A stretch of DNA of 64,000 bases from Pseudomonas farsensis (GCF_014268805.2 NZ_JABWRF020000001.1:372001-436000), one strand, 5' to 3'. Shown: positions 1 through 11,832, counted from the stretch's first letter. Notes: generated by a model not told the origin, from the letters alone. Program-made: numbers and translations.

Positions 1-1220
1 TGCGTGGTAACGCGGGAAATGGTCGACTCGTGCATGCCCACCGCCTCGGCGATATCGTGCAGCACCAGCGGCTTCATGGCCTCGTCGCCGTACTCGAGGA
101 AATCGCGCTGGTGCTCGACGATCTGCGTGGCGACCTTCATCAGCGTTTCGTTGCGGCTCTGCAGGCTCTTGATGAACCAGCGCGCCTCCTGCAACTGGTT
201 GCGCATGAAGGTGTTGTCGGCGCTGGTGTCGGCGCGGCGCACGAACCCTGCGTACTGCGGGTTGACCCGCAGGCGCGGCATCGCCTCCTGGTTAAGCTCG
301 ACCAGCCAGCGCTCGCTGTCCTTGCGCACGATCACGTCAGGTACCACGTACTCAGGCTCGCTCGACTCGATTTGCGAGCCGGGGCGCGGGTTGAGGCTCT
401 GCACCAGCTCGATGACCTGGCGCAGCTCGTCTTCCTTGAGCTTCATGCGGCGCATCAGCTGGCTGTAGTCGCGCCCGCCGAGCAGGTCGATGAAGTCGGT
501 GACCAGGCGCTGCGCCTCGGCCATCCATGGGGTGGAAGCCGGCAGTTGGCGCAATTGCAGCAGCAGGCATTCACCCAGGGTGCGAGCGCCGATGCCGGCC
601 GGCTCGAACTGCTGGATGCGGTGCAATACGGCCTCGACCTCGTCCAGCTCGATGTCCAGCTCCGGGTCGAACCCTGCACAGATTTCTTCGAGGGAGTCTT
701 CGAGGTAGCCCTGGCCGTTGATGCTGTCGATCAGTGTCACGGCGATCAGGCGGTCGGTGTCGGACATCGGCGCCAGGTTCAGTTGCCACAGCAGGTGGCT
801 CTGCAGGCTCTCGCCGACCGAGGTGCGGGTGGTGAAATCCCACTCGTCATCGTCGTTGCTGGGCAGGCTGCTGGCGCTGGTCTGGTAGATATCTTCCCAG
901 GCGGTATCGACCGGCAGCTCGTTGGGGATGCGTTCACCCCAGTCGCCGTCTTCGAGGTTTTCGCTGCTGCTGGCAGATTCCTGGAAGCTGTTGTCCTGAA
1001 CTTCGGCGACCGGTTTGCTTTCGGCGTTGTCCGCCATCGGGTCGCTGTTGTCGAAATCTTCGCCGTCTTCCTGGCGTTCGAGCATCGGATTGGATTCCAG
1101 CGCTTCCTGAATCTCCTGCTGGAGGTCCAGGGTAGAAAGCTGGAGCAGACGAATGGCCTGTTGCAACTGCGGGGTCATCGTCAGTTGCTGGCCCATTTTT
1201 AGGACGAGCGATGGTTTCAT
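1..1220 (-). CDS. rpoN: RNA polymerase sigma-54 factor RpoN (3' end outside window)
   Basis: Sigma-54 directs RNA polymerase to -24/-12 promoters that need an AAA+ activator. The visible 406 codons start at ATG 1218-1220 with a glutamine/leucine-rich activator-response region ([20 protein letters not shown] at about residues 11-30). An acidic linker follows at about 55-110, then the core-binding region. The visible part ends in a helix-turn-helix ([16 protein letters not shown]) at the window edge. The C-terminal RpoN box that contacts the -24 element is beyond the window. The family is usually about 490-500 aa, so about 90 residues are missing only because of the window boundary. It lies downstream of lptB on the same strand with a 172-bp gap, the usual Pseudomonas order. 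It is relevant here because GcsR, a sigma-54 activator, and a candidate sigma-54 promoter occur near 33-36 kb. Confidence 0.97.
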   Translation of the reverse strand, partial: MKPSLVLKMGQQLTMTPQLQQAIRLLQLSTLDLQQEIQEALESNPMLERQEDGEDFDNSDPMADNAESKPVAEVQDNSFQESASSSENLEDGDWGERIPNELPVDTAWEDIYQTSASSLPSNDDDEWDFTTRTSVGESLQSHLLWQLNLAPMSDTDRLIAVTLIDSINGQGYLEDSLEEICAGFDPELDIELDEVEAVLHRIQQFEPAGIGARTLGECLLLQLRQLPASTPWMAEAQRLVTDFIDLLGGRDYSQLMRRMKLKEDELRQVIELVQSLNPRPGSQIESSEPEYVVPDVIVRKDSERWLVELNQEAMPRLRVNPQYAGFVRRADTSADNTFMRNQLQEARWFIKSLQSRNETLMKVATQIVEHQRDFLEYGDEAMKPLVLHDIAEAVGMHESTISRVTT

Positions 1221-1392
1221 GGCAGGGGCTTAATACCTTGTTCGCCGGCGCGCATGCGCCATCCACTACACGTAGGGCGCGTGGGCGCCGATTTTAAGCA
1301 AGTTATATGCCTGAAAATGCAGCGTTTGCCTAGAGCACTGTAACACTTAAGTCTTGATCGACTCGCGGCAACAGTGCTCCAGGCGGCCCGGA

Positions 1393-2118
1393 TCAGAGGC
1401 GGAACTCGTGACCCAGGTAGACTTCCTTGACCAGCTGGTTGGCCAGGATGGTCTCGGCGTCGCCTTCGGCGATCAGCTGGCCGTCGTTGACGATGTACGC
1501 AGTTTCACAGATATCCAGGGTTTCGCGAACGTTGTGGTCGGTGATCAGTACGCCGATGCCCTTGTTCTTGAGGTGGTGGATGATCTGCTTGATGTCGCCC
1601 ACCGAAATGGGGTCGACACCGGCAAAAGGTTCGTCCAGCAGGATGAACTTGGGTGCAGTCGCCAGCGCGCGGGCAATCTCGACGCGGCGGCGTTCGCCAC
1701 CGGACAGGCTCATGCCGAGGTTGTCGCGGATGTGGCTGATGTGGAACTCCTGCAGCAGGCTTTCGAGCTCTTTGCGCCGGCCGTCGCGGTCGAGGTCCTT
1801 GCGGGTCTCGAGGATGGCCATGATGTTGTCGGCCACCGACAGCTTGCGGAAGATCGAGGCTTCCTGCGGCAGGTAGCCGATACCTGCCTGGGCGCGGCCG
1901 TGCATTGGCTGGTGGCTGACATCGAGGTTGTCGATGAGCACGCGGCCCTGATCAGCCTGGACCAGCCCGACGATCATGTAGAAGCAGGTGGTCTTGCCGG
2001 CGCCGTTAGGGCCGAGCAGGCCGACGATCTGGCCGCTGTCGATCGACAGGCTGACGTCACGCACGACTTGCCGGCTCTTGTAGCTCTTGGCCAGGTGCTG
2101 GGCTTTGAGGGTTGCCAT
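1393..2118 (-). CDS. lptB: LPS export ABC transporter ATPase LptB
   Basis: LptB is the cytoplasmic ATPase that powers LptF/LptG to extract lipopolysaccharide from the inner membrane and push it onto the LptC-LptA bridge. The 241-aa protein has Walker A GPNGAGKT at residues 36-43, the signature LSGGERRR near 139, Walker [11 protein letters not shown] near 158 and the H-loop ITDHN near 195, so all ATPase motifs are intact. It directly abuts lptA (lptA stop at 2119, lptB start at 2118), indicating translational coupling. Its permease partners lptF and lptG are in this window at 25-27 kb. Length and motifs match the family. Confidence 0.98.
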   Translation of the reverse strand: MATLKAQHLAKSYKSRQVVRDVSLSIDSGQIVGLLGPNGAGKTTCFYMIVGLVQADQGRVLIDNLDVSHQPMHGRAQAGIGYLPQEASIFRKLSVADNIMAILETRKDLDRDGRRKELESLLQEFHISHIRDNLGMSLSGGERRRVEIARALATAPKFILLDEPFAGVDPISVGDIKQIIHHLKNKGIGVLITDHNVRETLDICETAYIVNDGQLIAEGDAETILANQLVKEVYLGHEFRL

Positions 2119-2643
2119 TTACTCGGCCTTTTTCTTCGGTTGAATGACCATGTCGATACGCTGACGTGGTGCAGTCACGTTGCCACCGCGACCGGCGGTA
2201 GCCACTTGGGTCTTGGTGTTGTAGACGATTTTTTCGCCTTCGGTGGTGTTGCCTTCGTTCTCGACCTTGGCGCGGTCGGTGAGCACGACCAGGTCTTTTT
2301 GCGCCTGGTACTGGATGGTCACCGCCCAGCCTTTCATCTTGTCGGCCTTGGCTGCGCTTTGCTGCTGCTCGAAGTAGGCCAGGTTGCCCACCGAGGTGAC
2401 CACGTCGATGTCGCCGTTGGCGGCACGGGTCATGGTCACGGTGTTGCCTTTGATCATCATCGAGCCTTGGGTGATGATGACATCGCCGGTATAGGTGGCC
2501 ACGCCTTGCTTGTCGTCCAGGTGGGCGTTGTCCGCCTGGATGCGGATCGGCTGGTCACGGTCGTTCGGCAGGGCGAAGGCGCTCGCGCTTCCCAGTGCTA
2601 CGCCCAGGCTGAGCAGAAGGGGGATGGTTTTAACGAGCCTCAT
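2119..2643 (-). CDS. lptA: LPS transport periplasmic protein LptA
   Basis: LptA forms the periplasmic beta-jellyroll bridge carrying LPS from LptC to the outer-membrane LptDE complex. The 174-aa product begins with a signal peptide (MRLVKTIPLLLSLGVALG..., likely cleaved after AFA at about residue 24). An OstA-type domain follows (IRIQADNAHLDDKQGVATYT at about 33-52). The C-terminus is lysine-rich. Its start overlaps the end of lptC by 14 nt, and its stop touches lptB, so the three genes form a tight operon. Confidence 0.96.
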   Translation of the reverse strand: MRLVKTIPLLLSLGVALGSASAFALPNDRDQPIRIQADNAHLDDKQGVATYTGDVIITQGSMMIKGNTVTMTRAANGDIDVVTSVGNLAYFEQQQSAAKADKMKGWAVTIQYQAQKDLVVLTDRAKVENEGNTTEGEKIVYNTKTQVATAGRGGNVTAPRQRIDMVIQPKKKAE

Positions 2644-3202
2644 ACTGTCCTCTTACGTTAGAGAGCAGGTCCATCCTGCCTTCTTTCAAATACGCTTTCA
2701 TTCCTTTGCCCGTAGTGGTGCCACCGGCGCCGTCGATTCTAACGGCTTGCTCGGTCTGCGCATATTCCTTCTGCGGGAACACGGTCATGCGGGTGGTGGT
2801 AATGATGGTGTCGCGCTTGCGTTCGTCGGTGCGGGCCACGCGGACCGCGTCGATCAGCTCGACCTCGGTGCCGTCCGGGTTGACCTCGGCGCGCTTGCTC
2901 TGCACGTGCCACGGGAACTGGGTGCCACGGTACAGGTGCAGGTCGGGCGTGGTCACCAGGGTGACGTCGCTGGCCTTCATGTGCTCGACCTTGTCGGCAG
3001 TCATTTCGTACTGCAGCTTGCCCTCAGGGGTGAACTGCACACTGTGGGCATTGACCGCGTAGTAGTCGATGGCACTTTCGTCGACCTGCGCCACGGGCTT
3101 GTCGAGGAAGCTTTCTGGGCTGACGTTCCAGTAGCCGACGGCCACCAGTACGGCAGCGATAGCCCCGAGCAGCGCAATGTTTTTAACTTTCTTGCTGAAC
3201 AT
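2630..3202 (-). CDS. lptC: LPS export protein LptC
   Basis: LptC is a bitopic inner-membrane protein that receives LPS from LptBFG and passes it to LptA. The 190-aa product has one N-terminal membrane segment (about residues 9-25, ALLGAIAAVLVAVGYW) and a periplasmic beta-jellyroll. The start at 3202 sits 8 bp after the kdsC stop. The gene overlaps lptA by 14 nt. Sequence similarity in this family is low, so the assignment rests on the single-anchor topology and the kdsC-lptC-lptA-lptB order. Confidence 0.95.
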   Translation of the reverse strand: MFSKKVKNIALLGAIAAVLVAVGYWNVSPESFLDKPVAQVDESAIDYYAVNAHSVQFTPEGKLQYEMTADKVEHMKASDVTLVTTPDLHLYRGTQFPWHVQSKRAEVNPDGTEVELIDAVRVARTDERKRDTIITTTRMTVFPQKEYAQTEQAVRIDGAGGTTTGKGMKAYLKEGRMDLLSNVRGQYEAR

Positions 3203-3210
3203 GTCCGGCC

Positions 3211-3735
3211 TTACAGGTAGTGAGCGTTGGCAGCGTCCAGGGTACCCTGGGCCTGCATGATCAGTTCGCAGAACTCGCGTGCAGCACCTTCGCCGCCGCG
3301 CGCCTGGGTGACGCCGTGGGCATGCTCGCGCACGAACGCCGCAGCGTTGTGCACCGCCATGCCCAGGCCGACCCGGCGAATGGCCGGCAGGTCAGGCAGG
3401 TCGTCGCCCAGGTAGGCAACCTGCTCGTAGCTTAGATTGAGTTCGGCGAGCAGGCCGTCCAGTACCACCATTTTGTCTTCGCGGCCCTGGAACAGGTGCG
3501 GGATGCCGAGGTTCCTGGCGCGGCGCTCCACCACCGGGGTCTTGCGGCCGCTGATGATGGCGGTGGTCACGCCCGAGGCCATGAGCATCTTGATGCCGTG
3601 GCCGTCGAGGGTGTTGAATGTCTTGAATTCGCTGCCATCTTCGAGGAAATACAGGCGCCCGTCGGTGAGCACGCCGTCGACGTCGAACACCGCAAGCTTG
3701 ATGGCCTTGGCCCGTTGCATCAGGTCCTGGTTCAT
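3211..3735 (-). CDS. kdsC: 3-deoxy-D-manno-octulosonate 8-phosphate phosphatase KdsC
   Basis: KdsC hydrolyses KDO-8-phosphate to KDO, a step of the LPS inner-core pathway. The 174-aa protein is a small capless HAD phosphatase. Motif I is FDVDGVLTDG with catalytic aspartates D18 and D20. A SGRKTP segment lies near residue 63 and the metal-binding motif YLGDDLPDLP near 113. The glycine-rich C-terminal tail (RGGEGAAREF) is typical of KdsC. Its start directly follows the kdsD stop, so two consecutive KDO enzymes are co-transcribed. Confidence 0.97.
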   Translation of the reverse strand: MNQDLMQRAKAIKLAVFDVDGVLTDGRLYFLEDGSEFKTFNTLDGHGIKMLMASGVTTAIISGRKTPVVERRARNLGIPHLFQGREDKMVVLDGLLAELNLSYEQVAYLGDDLPDLPAIRRVGLGMAVHNAAAFVREHAHGVTQARGGEGAAREFCELIMQAQGTLDAANAHYL

Positions 3736-4710
3736 TTACATCACTCCGGCGCGCAGCAGGTCGTGCATGTTCAAGGCGCCGTTGGGGCGGCGGTCCTTGT
3801 CGATAACCACGAGAGCGCTGATCTTGTGGTCTTCCATGATTTTAAGTGCCTCGGCGGCGAGCATCTCGGCGCGGGCAGTCTTGCCATGGACGGTCATGAC
3901 TTCATCGATGAGCGTGGCATGGATATCGATGTTGCGGTCCAGGCTGCGGCGCAGGTCGCCGTCAGTGAAGACGCCGGCCAGAGTACCATCGGCCTCCAGT
4001 ACCACGGTCATGCCCAAGCCTTTGCGAGACATTTCAAGCAACGCGTCCTTGAGCAGCGTGCCGCGCTGAACCCGGGGCAGTTCGTCGCCAGCGTGCATCA
4101 CGTTCTCGACCTTGAGCAGCAGGCGCCGGCCCAGTGCGCCGCCTGGGTGCGAGAAGGCGAAGTCTTCGGCGGTGAAGCCGCGGGCCTCCAGCAGGGCGAT
4201 GGCCAGGGCGTCGCCCAATACCAGGGCGGCAGTGGTGGAGGAGGTCGGCGCCAGGTTCAGCGGGCAGGCCTCCTGGGCCACGCGCGCATCGAGGTTGACC
4301 TCGGCGGCCTGGGCCAGTGGCGAGTCGGGGTTGCCGGTCAGGCTGATCATCTGGATGCCGAGGCGCTTGATCAGCGGCAGCAGGGTGACGATTTCGGCGG
4401 TGCTGCCGGAGTTGGACAAGGCGAGGATCACGTCATCACGGGTGATCATGCCCATGTCGCCGTGGCTGGCTTCGGCTGGGTGCACGAAAAACGACGGCGT
4501 GCCGGTGCTTGCCAGGGTGGCGGCGATCTTGTTGCCGATATGCCCCGACTTGCCCATGCCGACCACCACGACCCGGCCCTTGCTGGCCAGGATCAACTCG
4601 CAGGCCTTGACGAAATTGGCGTCGATACGCGCCATCAGGCCCTCTACGGCCTCGAGTTCAAGGCGCAAGGTGCGCTGGGCGGATTGGATCAGCTCGCTGG
4701 ATTGGCTCAT
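3736..4710 (-). CDS. kdsD: Arabinose-5-phosphate isomerase KdsD
   Basis: KdsD converts D-ribulose 5-phosphate to D-arabinose 5-phosphate, the first KDO precursor. From ATG 4708-4710 (MSQSSELIQSAQ) the product is 324 aa. A SIS sugar-isomerase domain spans about residues 35-190 (VVVVGMGKSGHIGNK, then HPAEASHGDMGM). Two CBS repeats fill about 205-320. The frame stays open 18 codons further upstream, but the MSQSSEL start gives the usual family length. It is the first gene of the kdsDC-lptCAB-rpoN run and is divergent from mlaF, so the 245-bp gap should hold both promoters. Confidence 0.96.
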   Translation of the reverse strand: MSQSSELIQSAQRTLRLELEAVEGLMARIDANFVKACELILASKGRVVVVGMGKSGHIGNKIAATLASTGTPSFFVHPAEASHGDMGMITRDDVILALSNSGSTAEIVTLLPLIKRLGIQMISLTGNPDSPLAQAAEVNLDARVAQEACPLNLAPTSSTTAALVLGDALAIALLEARGFTAEDFAFSHPGGALGRRLLLKVENVMHAGDELPRVQRGTLLKDALLEMSRKGLGMTVVLEADGTLAGVFTDGDLRRSLDRNIDIHATLIDEVMTVHGKTARAEMLAAEALKIMEDHKISALVVIDKDRRPNGALNMHDLLRAGVM

Positions 4711-4955
4711 GTCGAAAACGCAATGCCTGATGAAAAGGCGGCGATTATAGCGGCAAAGAGGCAATACCTCACCTCTTCGATGCGTGTAGGAAAACCCTCA
4801 AAGCCTGTCTGCTGGCTGAACGGCGCAGGCTCGGCCTTGGGCCGGCCTGTGCAGCGGTGGTATAGTTCGCCGCGATTCGGCCTGCCGGGGAACCAGTGTG
4901 CCTTCAAGATGGAATCACACGTCCATGGGACGAGGCTGCACTGCAAGGAGTCTAG

Positions 4956-5765
4956 ATGAGTGTGGATAGCGCCTATGCGGTCGAATTGAAGGACCTGACC
5001 TTCAAACGCGGCACGCGTAGCATTTTCAGCAACGTGGACATCCGCATCCCCCGCGGCAAGGTCACAGGCATCATGGGCCCTTCGGGCTGCGGCAAGACTA
5101 CGCTGCTGCGCCTGATGGGTGCACAGTTGCGCCCGACCGGTGGCGAGGTGTGGGTCAACGGCCAGAACCTGCCAAGCCTGTCGCGCAGTGACCTGTTCGA
5201 TGCGCGCAAGCAGATGGGCGTGCTGTTCCAGAGCGGTGCACTGTTCACCGACCTCGATGTTTTCGAGAACGTCGCCTTTCCACTGCGCGTGCATACCCAG
5301 CTTTCGGAAGAGATGATCCGCGACATCGTGCTGATGAAGCTGCAGGCCGTCGGCTTGCGCGGCGCCATCGACCTGATGCCCGACGAGCTGTCTGGTGGCA
5401 TGAAGCGCCGTGTGGCGCTGGCCCGCGCCATCGCCCTGGACCCGCAGATTCTGATGTATGACGAACCCTTCGTTGGCCAGGACCCGATCGCCATGGGCGT
5501 ATTGGTACGCCTGATTCGCCTGCTCAACGATGCCCTGGGCATTACCAGCATCGTGGTTTCCCACGACCTGGCCGAGACCGCGAGCATTGCCGACTACATC
5601 TATGTAGTGGGCGATGGCCAGGTGTTGGGGCAGGGCACGCCGGCCGAACTGATGGGCTCGGAAAACCCGCGTATTCGCCAGTTCATGAAGGGCGACCCTG
5701 ATGGCCCGGTGCCGTTCCACTTCCCTGCGCCTGACTACCGCGCCGACCTGCTGGGGGCGCGTTGA
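4956..5765 (+). CDS. mlaF: Phospholipid transport ATPase MlaF (Ttg2A)
   Basis: MlaF is the ATPase of the MlaFEDB inner-membrane complex, which moves phospholipids between the inner membrane and the periplasmic carrier MlaC and maintains outer-membrane asymmetry. The 269-aa protein has Walker A GPSGCGKT at residues 41-48, the signature LSGGMKRR near 145, and Walker [14 protein letters not shown] near 164. GxDP-type loops are typical of MCE-system ATPases. It is the first gene of a five-gene plus-strand operon. The TGA stop shares a base with the mlaE ATG. In P. putida the locus is historically named ttg2 (toluene tolerance). Confidence 0.97.
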   Translation: MSVDSAYAVELKDLTFKRGTRSIFSNVDIRIPRGKVTGIMGPSGCGKTTLLRLMGAQLRPTGGEVWVNGQNLPSLSRSDLFDARKQMGVLFQSGALFTDLDVFENVAFPLRVHTQLSEEMIRDIVLMKLQAVGLRGAIDLMPDELSGGMKRRVALARAIALDPQILMYDEPFVGQDPIAMGVLVRLIRLLNDALGITSIVVSHDLAETASIADYIYVVGDGQVLGQGTPAELMGSENPRIRQFMKGDPDGPVPFHFPAPDYRADLLGAR

Positions 5766-6562
5766 TGCGCAGAAAATCCATTCTTGAACGAATCCGCCTG
5801 TTCGGCCGCGCTGCCATCGATGTGCTGGCTGTGCTGGGGCGTTCCTGCATTTTCCTGGGCCATGCGCTGATTGGCCGGGGCGGCATTGGCGGCAGCTTCC
5901 AGTTGCTGGTCAAGCAGCTTTATTCGGTTGGCGTGCTGTCGCTGGCGATCATTGCCGTGTCTGGCGTGTTCATCGGCATGGTGCTGGCGCTGCAGGGCTA
6001 CAGCATCCTGACCAAGTACGGTTCGGAGCAGGCCGTGGGCCAGATGGTCGCGCTGACCTTGCTGCGCGAGCTGGGGCCGGTGGTTACCGCGCTGCTGTTC
6101 GCCGGGCGCGCAGGTTCTGCGCTGACCGCTGAAATCGGCAACATGAAGTCCACCGAGCAGTTGTCGAGCCTTGAAATGATCGGCGTCGACCCGCTCAAGT
6201 ACATCGTCGCCCCGCGCCTTTGGGCCGGTTTCATCTCGCTGCCGCTGCTGGCGCTGATTTTCAGCGTGGTAGGCATCTGGGGTGGTTCGTGGGTGGCGGT
6301 AGACTGGCTTGGCGTGTACGAGGGCTCGTTCTGGGCCAATATGCAAAACAGTGTTTCTTTCACCGACGATGTGCTCAATGGGCTGATCAAAAGCCTGGTG
6401 TTTGCCTTCGTGGTGACCTGGATCGCCGTATTCCAGGGGTATGACTGCGAACCCACTTCAGAAGGGATCAGCCGTGCCACCACCAAGACCGTGGTCTATG
6501 CCTCGCTGGCAGTCCTGGGTCTGGACTTTATTCTGACCGCCTTGATGTTTGGAGATTTCTGA
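5765..6562 (+). CDS. mlaE: Phospholipid transport permease MlaE (Ttg2B)
   Basis: MlaE is the membrane permease of the Mla phospholipid transporter. The 265-aa product starts at ATG 5765, overlapping the mlaF stop. It has about five hydrophobic segments and the conserved MlaE core ([20 protein letters not shown] at about residues 99-118, then [21 protein letters not shown]). The stop overlaps the mlaD start (TGATG). A TTG three bases upstream is also in frame but unnecessary. Family length and the neighbours make the call secure. Confidence 0.96.
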   Translation: MRRKSILERIRLFGRAAIDVLAVLGRSCIFLGHALIGRGGIGGSFQLLVKQLYSVGVLSLAIIAVSGVFIGMVLALQGYSILTKYGSEQAVGQMVALTLLRELGPVVTALLFAGRAGSALTAEIGNMKSTEQLSSLEMIGVDPLKYIVAPRLWAGFISLPLLALIFSVVGIWGGSWVAVDWLGVYEGSFWANMQNSVSFTDDVLNGLIKSLVFAFVVTWIAVFQGYDCEPTSEGISRATTKTVVYASLAVLGLDFILTALMFGDF

Positions 6563-7047
6563 TGCAAAACCGCACCCTGGAAATCGGTGTCGGCCTGTTT
6601 CTTCTGGCCGGGGTCCTGGCGCTGCTGCTGCTCGCCCTGCGTGTGAGCGGCCTGTCGGCCAGCCCGAGCAGTGATACCTATAAAGTTTATGCGTACTTCG
6701 ACAATATCGCCGGTTTGACTGTCAGAGCTAAAGTGACCATGGCGGGTGTAACCATCGGCAAGGTCACGGCAATCGATCTGGACCGCGACTCGTACACCGG
6801 CCGGGTGACCTTGCAGTTGGACAAGCACGTCGACAACCTGCCGACCGACTCCACTGCCTCGATCCTGACCGCCGGCCTGCTGGGCGAGAAGTACATCGGT
6901 ATCAGCGTGGGCGGCGAAGACGCGGTTCTCAAGGATGGCAGCACCATCCACGACACCCAGTCGGCGCTGGTACTGGAAGATCTGATTGGCAAGTTCCTGC
7001 TCAACTCGGTGGGCAAGGAACCGAAAGAAGCACAACCGGCTAATTAA
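6562..7047 (+). CDS. mlaD: MCE-domain lipid-binding protein MlaD (Ttg2C)
   Basis: MlaD is anchored in the inner membrane and forms a periplasmic hexamer with a central lipid channel above MlaFE. The 161-aa protein has an N-terminal anchor (about residues 7-26, IGVGLFLLAGVLALLLLAL) followed by one MCE domain (about 38-115, with YFDNIAGLTVRAKVTMAGV). Single-MCE length is normal for MlaD. The stop is 9 bp before mlaC. Confidence 0.96.
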   Translation: MQNRTLEIGVGLFLLAGVLALLLLALRVSGLSASPSSDTYKVYAYFDNIAGLTVRAKVTMAGVTIGKVTAIDLDRDSYTGRVTLQLDKHVDNLPTDSTASILTAGLLGEKYIGISVGGEDAVLKDGSTIHDTQSALVLEDLIGKFLLNSVGKEPKEAQPAN

Positions 7048-7056
7048 GGAGTCTCC

Positions 7057-7710
7057 ATGGTTTCCATCCTGCGACGCGGCCTGCTGGTACTGCTGGCGGC
7101 CTTTCCTCTGCTGAGCCTGGCGGCGCCCGGGCAGTCTGCCCGTGAGGTCATCCAGACCACCACGACCCAGCTGCTCAGTGACCTCAAGGCTAATAAAGAG
7201 CAGTACAAGGCCAACCCAGAGGCGTTCTACAACGCGCTCAACAATAATCTGGGCCCGGTTGTCGATGCCGACGGTATTTCCAAAAGCATCATGACCGTGA
7301 AGTATTCGCGCAAGGCGACCCCTGCGCAGATGCAGCGCTTCCAGGAAAACTTCAAGCGCAGCCTGATGCAGTTCTATGGCAATGCATTGCTTGAGTACAA
7401 CAACCAGGGCATCACCGTCGACCCGGCCAAGGCTGAAGACGGCGACCGCGCAAGCGTCGGCATGAAAGTCACCGGCAACAACGGTGCGGTCTACCCAGTG
7501 CAATACACCATGCAGAAGCTCGACGGCGAATGGAAAGTGCGTAACGTCATCGTCAACGGCATCAACATCGGCAAGCTGTTCCGCGATCAGTTCGCCGATG
7601 CCATGCAGCGCAATGGCAATGACCTGGACAAGACCATCGACGGTTGGGCAGGCGAGGTGGCCAAGGCCAAGCAGACCGCCGACAGTTCGCCGGAGAAGGA
7701 AGTCAAATGA
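7057..7710 (+). CDS. mlaC: Periplasmic phospholipid shuttle MlaC (Ttg2D)
   Basis: MlaC carries phospholipid across the periplasm between the outer-membrane MlaA complex and MlaFEDB. The 217-aa product has a signal peptide (cut expected near residue 23, SLAA/P). The body is the Ttg2D/MlaC fold (KANKEQYKANPEAFYNALNN, then VKYSRKATPAQMQRFQENFK). An AGGAG-type ribosome site lies just ahead of the ATG at 7057. The 3' end overlaps mlaB by ATGA. Confidence 0.95.
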   Translation: MVSILRRGLLVLLAAFPLLSLAAPGQSAREVIQTTTTQLLSDLKANKEQYKANPEAFYNALNNNLGPVVDADGISKSIMTVKYSRKATPAQMQRFQENFKRSLMQFYGNALLEYNNQGITVDPAKAEDGDRASVGMKVTGNNGAVYPVQYTMQKLDGEWKVRNVIVNGINIGKLFRDQFADAMQRNGNDLDKTIDGWAGEVAKAKQTADSSPEKEVK

Positions 7711-8009
7711 CCGAAGCGGCCGTAAGCATGGCCGAGCCTGGCGTTTTGCGCCTGGCCGGTGTGCTGGACTACCGTAGCGGCCCGGCCCTGCGCAAGCAGG
7801 GCAAGGCGCTGATTGCAGCCAGTCGCGAGCAGCGGCTGGTGCTCGACTGCACCGCAGTGGTGAAGTCGAGCAGTGTCGGGCTGTCGCTGTTGCTGGCGTT
7901 CATGCGTGATGCCGAGGCCGCCGGCAAGGCGGTCGAAGTGCGCGCAATGCCTGACGATATGCGTGAAATCGCCGAGGTCTATGACCTCGATGAAGTACTT
8001 GCAGGCTGA
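7707..8009 (+). CDS. mlaB: STAS-domain subunit MlaB
   Basis: MlaB is a cytoplasmic STAS protein that binds MlaF and is needed for a stable, active MlaFEDB complex. The 100-aa product starts at ATG 7707, inside the last codons of mlaC (ATGA overlap). It is one STAS domain: an N-terminal beta strand with GVLRLAGVLDYRSGP, then VLDCTAVVKSSSVGLSLLL around residues 44-62, where the phospho-acceptor-like serines of STAS proteins lie. A Rho-independent terminator follows at 8030-8081. Confidence 0.93.
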   Translation: MTEAAVSMAEPGVLRLAGVLDYRSGPALRKQGKALIAASREQRLVLDCTAVVKSSSVGLSLLLAFMRDAEAAGKAVEVRAMPDDMREIAEVYDLDEVLAG

Positions 8010-8029
8010 TGCCCTGCTTTATGGTGAAG

Positions 8030-8081
8030 GCCCCTCGGTCAGCAAGCCCCGTCTTGGGCTTCGCAGGCGAGGGGCTTTTTT
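8030..8081 (+). terminator. Rho-independent terminator after mlaB
   Basis: An outer stem GCCCCTCG (8030-8037) pairs with CGAGGGGC (8068-8075). It encloses a second small stem AAGCCC/GGGCTT (8045-8050 with 8056-8061) and is followed by six T (8076-8081). It separates the mla operon from ibaG. Confidence 0.9.
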
Positions 8082-8127
8082 GTATGATGGCCGACCCGCG
8101 CGCGTTGGGCGCCGATCGAGGTTGAGC

Positions 8128-9656
<1,529 letters not shown>

Positions 9657-9747
9657 CTGCCTGCCGGCGCAAGGACGCGCCCCCGAATTGAACACGGCCA
9701 GGTCCCCGACCTGGCTGGCAGTCGCTGCTTAAGGACCGACGTTTCCC

Positions 9748-10383
9748 ATGTTGACCATCGCGCTATCCAAAGGCCGCATTCTCGACGATACCCTGCCCCT
9801 GCTGGCAGAGGCTGGCATCGTGCCTACCGAGAACCCGGACAAGAGCCGCAAGCTGATCATCCCGACGACCCAGGATGATGTGCGCCTGCTCATCGTACGT
9901 GCCACCGATGTGCCGACCTACGTCGAGCACGGCGCCGCAGACCTGGGCGTAGCCGGCAAGGACGTGCTGATGGAATACGGCGGTCAGGGCCTGTACGAGC
10001 CCCTCGACCTGCAGATTGCCCAGTGCAAACTGATGACTGCTGGCGTTACCGGCGCCCCTGAGCCCAAAGGCCGTCTGCGCGTGGCTACCAAGTTCGTCAA
10101 TGTCGCCAAGCGCTACTATGCCGAGCAAGGCCGCCAGGTCGATATCATCAAGCTGTACGGCTCGATGGAACTGGCCCCACTGATCAACCTCGCCGACAAG
10201 ATCATCGACGTGGTCGACACCGGTAACACGCTGCGCGCCAACGGCCTTGAGCCGCAAGACCTGATCGCCATGATCAGTTCGCGCCTGGTGGTCAACAAGG
10301 CCTCCATGAAAATGCAGCACGCCCGTATCCAGAGCCTGATCGACACCCTGCGTAACGCCGTCGAATCACGACACCGCGGCTGA
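9748..10383 (+). CDS. hisG: ATP phosphoribosyltransferase, short form HisG
   Basis: HisG catalyses the first step of histidine synthesis, ATP + PRPP to phosphoribosyl-ATP. At 211 aa it is the short form, lacking the C-terminal regulatory domain of the E. coli type. Such enzymes depend on the HisRS-like partner HisZ, which is not in this window. Motifs are [15 protein letters not shown] at the N-terminus and the PRPP loop [18 protein letters not shown] segment ([16 protein letters not shown]) near residue 152. A 126-bp spacer without obvious structure separates it from hisD. Confidence 0.97.
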   Translation: MLTIALSKGRILDDTLPLLAEAGIVPTENPDKSRKLIIPTTQDDVRLLIVRATDVPTYVEHGAADLGVAGKDVLMEYGGQGLYEPLDLQIAQCKLMTAGVTGAPEPKGRLRVATKFVNVAKRYYAEQGRQVDIIKLYGSMELAPLINLADKIIDVVDTGNTLRANGLEPQDLIAMISSRLVVNKASMKMQHARIQSLIDTLRNAVESRHRG

Positions 10384-10509
10384 CTTCTGCGCGCGACCTT
10401 CGCTGTCGCGCCCGTCTATCCGCGTCATAGCCACTTTTCTCGGGTGCCCGCGCGGATCGACTGGTAGCTTAGGGCGCCTGAGCATTCGCTATCTACCGAG
10501 GCCCTCGCC

Positions 10510-11832
10510 ATGACCGTGTCCACTGCAATTGCCCGTCTCAATGCCGCTGACCAGGATTTTGCCCGACATCTTGATCATCTGCTGAGCTGGGAAAGCGTGT
10601 CTGATGACGCGGTCAACCAGCGCGTGCTCGATATCATCAAGGCGGTGCGTGAACGTGGCGATGCCGCGCTGGTGGAGTTCACCCAGCGGTTCGATGGCGT
10701 CGATGCCAAGTCCATCGATGACCTGATTCTTGGTCGCGAACGCCTTGAGCTGGCGCTGACCCGCATCACCGCGCCCCAGCGCGAAGCCCTGGAAAAGGCC
10801 GCCAAGCGTGTGCGCGTCTACCACGAGCGGCAGAAGCAGGATTCCTGGCAATACACCGAAGCTGACGGCACGGTGCTCGGGCAGAAAGTTACTCCGCTGG
10901 ACCGCGCAGGCCTGTACGTGCCGGGCGGCAAGGCGTCGTACCCGTCGTCCGTGTTGATGAACGCTATCCCTGCGAAAGTGGCGGGCGTGACCGAGGTGGT
11001 CATGGTCGTGCCGACCCCGCGTGGCGAGCTCAACGAGCTGGTGCTGGCCGCAGCTTGCATCGCCGGTGTCGACCGGGTGTTCACCGTGGGGGGCGCGCAA
11101 GCCGTTGCTGCCCTGGCCTACGGCACCGAAAGCGTGCCGAAGGTGGACAAGATCGTCGGCCCCGGCAACATCTATGTGGCCACTGCCAAGCGCCATGTGT
11201 TCGGCCAGGTGGGCATCGACATGATCGCCGGCCCTTCGGAAATTCTGGTGGTGTGCGACGGTCAGACTGACCCGGACTGGATCGCCATGGACCTGTTCTC
11301 GCAGGCTGAACACGATGAAGACGCCCAGGCGATTCTGGTCAGCCCCGATGCCGAATTCCTTGACCGTGTTGCCGCCAGCATCGACAAGCTGCTGCCGACC
11401 ATGGAACGCGCCGAAATCATCGAAAAATCGATCAATGGCCGTGGTGCGCTGATTCAGGTGCGTGACATGCAGCAGGCCATCGAGGTGGCCAACCGCATCG
11501 CCCCTGAGCACCTTGAGTTGTCGGTGGCCGACCCGCAGGCCTGGCTTGGCCAGATCCGCCATGCCGGCGCAATTTTCATGGGCCGCCACACCAGCGAAGC
11601 GTTGGGCGATTACTGCGCTGGCCCGAACCACGTGCTGCCCACTTCCGGTACTGCGCGTTACTCCTCGCCGCTGGGTGTGTATGACTTCCAGAAGCGTTCG
11701 TCGATCATCTTCTGCTCCGAGCAGGGCGCATCCGACCTTGGCCAGACCGCCTCGGTACTGGCCCGAGGCGAGTCGCTGACTGCCCACGCCCGCAGCGCCG
11801 AATACCGCATCCTCACCGAGAAGGGGAATTGA
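10510..11832 (+). CDS. hisD: Histidinol dehydrogenase HisD
   Basis: HisD oxidises L-histidinol to L-histidine in two NAD-dependent steps with a bound zinc. The 440-aa protein shows [20 protein letters not shown] (about residues 130-150), [17 protein letters not shown] and IAGPSEILV. The conserved catalytic segment [13 protein letters not shown] and the C-terminal [20 protein letters not shown] are both present. It lies 2 bp before hisC. Confidence 0.97.
   Translation: MTVSTAIARLNAADQDFARHLDHLLSWESVSDDAVNQRVLDIIKAVRERGDAALVEFTQRFDGVDAKSIDDLILGRERLELALTRITAPQREALEKAAKRVRVYHERQKQDSWQYTEADGTVLGQKVTPLDRAGLYVPGGKASYPSSVLMNAIPAKVAGVTEVVMVVPTPRGELNELVLAAACIAGVDRVFTVGGAQAVAALAYGTESVPKVDKIVGPGNIYVATAKRHVFGQVGIDMIAGPSEILVVCDGQTDPDWIAMDLFSQAEHDEDAQAILVSPDAEFLDRVAASIDKLLPTMERAEIIEKSINGRGALIQVRDMQQAIEVANRIAPEHLELSVADPQAWLGQIRHAGAIFMGRHTSEALGDYCAGPNHVLPTSGTARYSSPLGVYDFQKRSSIIFCSEQGASDLGQTASVLARGESLTAHARSAEYRILTEKGN

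Noticed and set aside
30..1202. A 390-codon plus-strand open frame over rpoN, and a 435-codon one over lptB/lptA (1354-2661)
   Set aside because: Both are mirror frames of clear genes with intact motifs. No ribosome site or family similarity was seen.
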